From Pythium myriotylum (lineage: Eukaryota; Oomycota; Peronosporomycetes; Pythiales; Pythiaceae): 64,000 nucleotides of DNA. The stretch lies in contig JALJCQ010000031.1 in assembly GCA_023091665.1 (NCBI GenBank), positions 310,001-374,000 on the forward strand, read 5' to 3'. Both the position numbers and the translations under genes were made by a program. This document shows, piece after piece, positions 61,814 to 64,000 of the stretch; within the stretch, counting starts at the first letter, position 1; every line of letters starts with the position of its first letter. The notes below the pieces were generated by a model that saw only the letters and a program-made list of their open reading frames with translations, ran no database searches and was not told the DNA's origin.

Positions 61814-62906
61814 CTACGCCAAGCGAACAATCGTGAGGTTCGTCCTGTCTTTGAGCGGAACATCAGTGCCTTGATAAACAATCTTGATCGTGTCTCCCGC
61901 CTTTGCATTGACCACCGAGGAGATCGGAGTTGTCTGAAAACGGGGGTTCACGTCACTATCGCCGCAGTGTATGACGCGCTCATTATTGACTCGAAGCTCG
62001 ACCACGTTGTTGATTGGATGAGTGTTTGTGTGCGAGATTTGGGCGAGGACAAAGTAAGTCCCCGCGGCAGCGAGCGTGACAGTGCCATCTTTCCCAAACA
62101 AAATCGCATTTGGATCGCTGACGACGACTCCAGTCCACACAAGAAACTGCTGTGGCTGAGAGGCCTTTTTCTCGGTCACGAAGGAAAACCTAACTTGCTC
62201 CTTGCTTGGAAACGCGAAGCCACCTGCGCCGTTGACCGGGTCGGTCTTTTGGATTGCATGCGCGAAAATCTGCTCAGTAATAACTGAATCCCGCTCCTCC
62301 AACCGCATCTTGAGCGTCGAAATTTCATCACGCTGCGACTCTAGTGTTTTTTCCAAATCTGCCATGCGAGCTGTCAGCAGCTCAACTGCATCGAGTGGGA
62401 CGGGGGAGAGCGCGAACGTGTAAGCGAGTGACGCCGAGTAGTTCAGAACCTTGAGCTCGAGTGACACAACGAGTGTGCGAGATCCGTTTGGTGCCTTGCG
62501 CGATAAGTAGTGGGAGACCTTCTGTTCCGCGTCTGCTGCCACTGGCAACGCGAGGCAGTCGGCAATGCGCTGCGAGGACCTTCAGTGAGTTGACCAAACA
62601 GGAGGCAGACGGTTCGTGGATCAGCGACACCTACCAGCGCATAATCAGCAGCTTTTGCTTGCGGGATAGCTGTATCGATCGTCACGAAGTCGGGGAGAGC
62701 GAGGTCTTTTGTCCTCCTATCGATTTAATAAGTCCATCAGCGGCAACAAGCGTGCTTACTAAGCAATCGATGTACCACTGCTCCTTGGAAACCTTGTCTT
62801 CGAGCCAAATGCAAAGGGCGTCATCCGCGACCGAAACGCTGAACTTGAACTTACTGGAACTTCCGTCAATAATGAACTCGGCATCGCCTCGTCTCTCAAA
62901 GGACAT
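61814..62906 (-). CDS. Coiled-coil protein with C-terminal C1q/TNF-like domain, paralog 2
   Basis: Exons 62776-62906, 62635-62713 and 61814-62569, with introns GTACAT ... GGAG (about 62 nt, less certain) and GTAGGT ... CGCAG (65 nt, matching the paralog's position and phase 0). About 321 residues. Conserved blocks: MSF..GDAEFIIDG...KFKFSVS, EDKVSKEQW, DFVTIDTAIPQAKAADYAL, RIADCLALPVAAD, a shorter coiled coil (LEKTLESQRDEISTLKMRLEERD) and the jelly-roll (AAAGTYFVLAQISHTN, VVELRVNNERV, AKAGDTIKIVYQG). Tandem duplicate of the gene at 60393-61562. Role unknown; no secretion signal is visible. Confidence 0.75.
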
Positions 62907-63885
62907 GCCGTCCGATGCACTGGCTTGGTTTCTTGATCCAGAAGAAGCGCGAACCAAAAATGAGCAAGTGTCAATGCATCCACAACTCCGTCGGTCGACT
63001 GAGACCGAAACCACTGCGCGGTTTCGCCGCTTGATCAATCGAGTGTGGCACACACGAGGAAGTTAGGTATCCCCTGAGCCAACTGCAGCCAAAAATTGCA
63101 CCTGGCTAGCGTTCGCTGAGAGATGAATGGTTGAGGCAACATTAGCGACGAGACCCCGGCACTTTGTTAGCCCTGTCCTGTGTTTTGTAACAGTTGTGAT
63201 GATGGCAAGCATGGGATCGAGAGAGGCAAACACTACCTCACACTGCTTCAATCGATTCAACGATGATCGCAGAAATACAGAAAACATAGTATATTCCGAC
63301 GCGTGAGATACTTCGTTGGCGTGAAGAACAAGCTCAGAGAGAGAAGGAAACGCGACAGCGTCAAGAAGATCGACTGCTCCGCTTTAACCGGCCCCAGAGT
63401 GGCCTACCAAGTCGAAAAGTCACTGTCGGAGCGGACGGGTTGTTCACGGTCAATGCTTAAAATGTGAGAAGCCCGTCTCGCGTCCTCCGACCCATTTCTC
63501 GAGTACGCGAGGATGAGTTAGCTTGTTATTCGTCTCTTGCTGCCTTGCTCTCTAGCTTCCCAGTCTGTACGTCACAGTCATGTGATCAGTTTAATATTAC
63601 CTCCAACCGATTCAAAATCATCTAGGAAGTCCCGAGTGGCCTTAGTGCGGATAGTTGGAGCTGCACGAGCTAAGCCAACCGAGGCACGAATGGAGACCTT
63701 GAAACTTCGCACAAGCCGAAAAGATCGCCAGCTCGCCAACTACATTTGCACTATCGTCTCACATAACGCGTATTGTCACTACAAAGAGTACATTTTCGAT
63801 TGATGGCAGCGAGACTGATGGCCATGCCATCAGCTTGTTGAGAAATGGTATCACTTTCATTCCTTTCTCGTAGGTTTGAAGCAGC
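62907..63885. other. Intergenic between C1q-like gene and Crinkler-like gene
   Basis: Divergent promoter space. 63657-63720 shares a short dispersed repeat with about 6803-6870. TCACTTTCATTCC at 63851-63863 fits an initiator for the downstream gene. No other content recognised. Confidence 0.45.
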
Positions 63886-64000
63886 ATGGCCGAGGTGGAG
63901 CTCGAGTGCGCGGTGTATGGGGAAGGAGCTGTATTTCCCGTGAAGATCGCACGCGATGCGAAAGTGAGCGCGCTGCAGGTGGCCATCGCTGCCAGATACA
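63886..64000 (+). CDS. Crinkler (CRN)-like protein, 5' end only
   Basis: 38 codons before the window ends. The start MAEVELECAVYGEG-x-FPVKIARDAKVSALQVAI follows the ubiquitin-like header seen in Crinkler-type oomycete proteins (a short beta hairpin, Phe-Pro-Val, then a helix beginning with Val/Leu). Crinklers are host-translocated or nuclear effectors with variable C-terminal domains. The C-terminal domain is outside the window, so the role cannot be told. No classical signal peptide is seen. Confidence 0.7.
   Translation, partial: MAEVELECAVYGEGAVFPVKIARDAKVSALQVAIAARY

Overview
The window looks like nuclear DNA of an oomycete. Genes are mostly single-exon with a few short GT-AG introns (about 65 to 85 nt), third codon positions are GC-rich, there is a secreted carboxypeptidase family, one promoter region carries an oomycete-style initiator, and the right edge holds the start of a Crinkler-like protein. 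Nothing in the sequence fixes the species. No rRNA, tRNA or CRISPR array was recognised.

Layout. 1-8.6 kb: decayed pieces of a non-LTR retrotransposon (1-2262 plus strand; 5061-5910 minus strand with target-site repeats), a secreted intradiol-dioxygenase-like gene (2925-4022, minus) and a dead Tc1/mariner-like element (7505-8620). 8.7-19.8 kb: compact housekeeping block with a PHD/Tudor-knot chromatin protein, a RING plus protein-kinase fusion, dUTPase, an unrecognised protein and an AP-4 beta adaptin. 20.5-46.1 kb: an array of four M14 carboxypeptidase genes (A to D). It looks like a duplicated two-gene block (A-B and C-D) that has been a repeated target of retrotransposition. Copy A is split by an apparently intact 9.9-kb element. 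Copy B has a nonsense codon and a nest of two truncated elements. Copy C is intact but follows a perfect threefold 582-bp tandem repeat of its own leader and first 70 codons. Copy D is intact. 46.6-64 kb: an ABCA-type full ABC transporter, a very long focadhesin-like repeat protein, a NIPA-type magnesium transporter, two tandem coiled-coil plus C1q-like proteins, and the first codons of a Crinkler-like gene.

The full-length retrotransposon is the most notable system. It has three frames that overlap in series. ORF1 carries a CCHC zinc knuckle and an OTU-like cysteine protease domain. A 170-codon middle ORF starts across the ORF1 stop codon. ORF2 carries an AP endonuclease, a reverse transcriptase, a zinc-finger tail and an archaeal-type RNase H. 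Its borders are defined by a 15-bp target-site duplication inside the carboxypeptidase reading frame. Relatives in the window range from about 2 kb down to 48 bp and share a short 3' end signature.

A second theme is a high density of short, near-perfect inverted repeats in the carboxypeptidase leaders and intergenic DNA. In some cases the paralogous sequence keeps only one arm, which points to templated inverted duplication. All exon joins, domain calls and family assignments were made by eye from translation.
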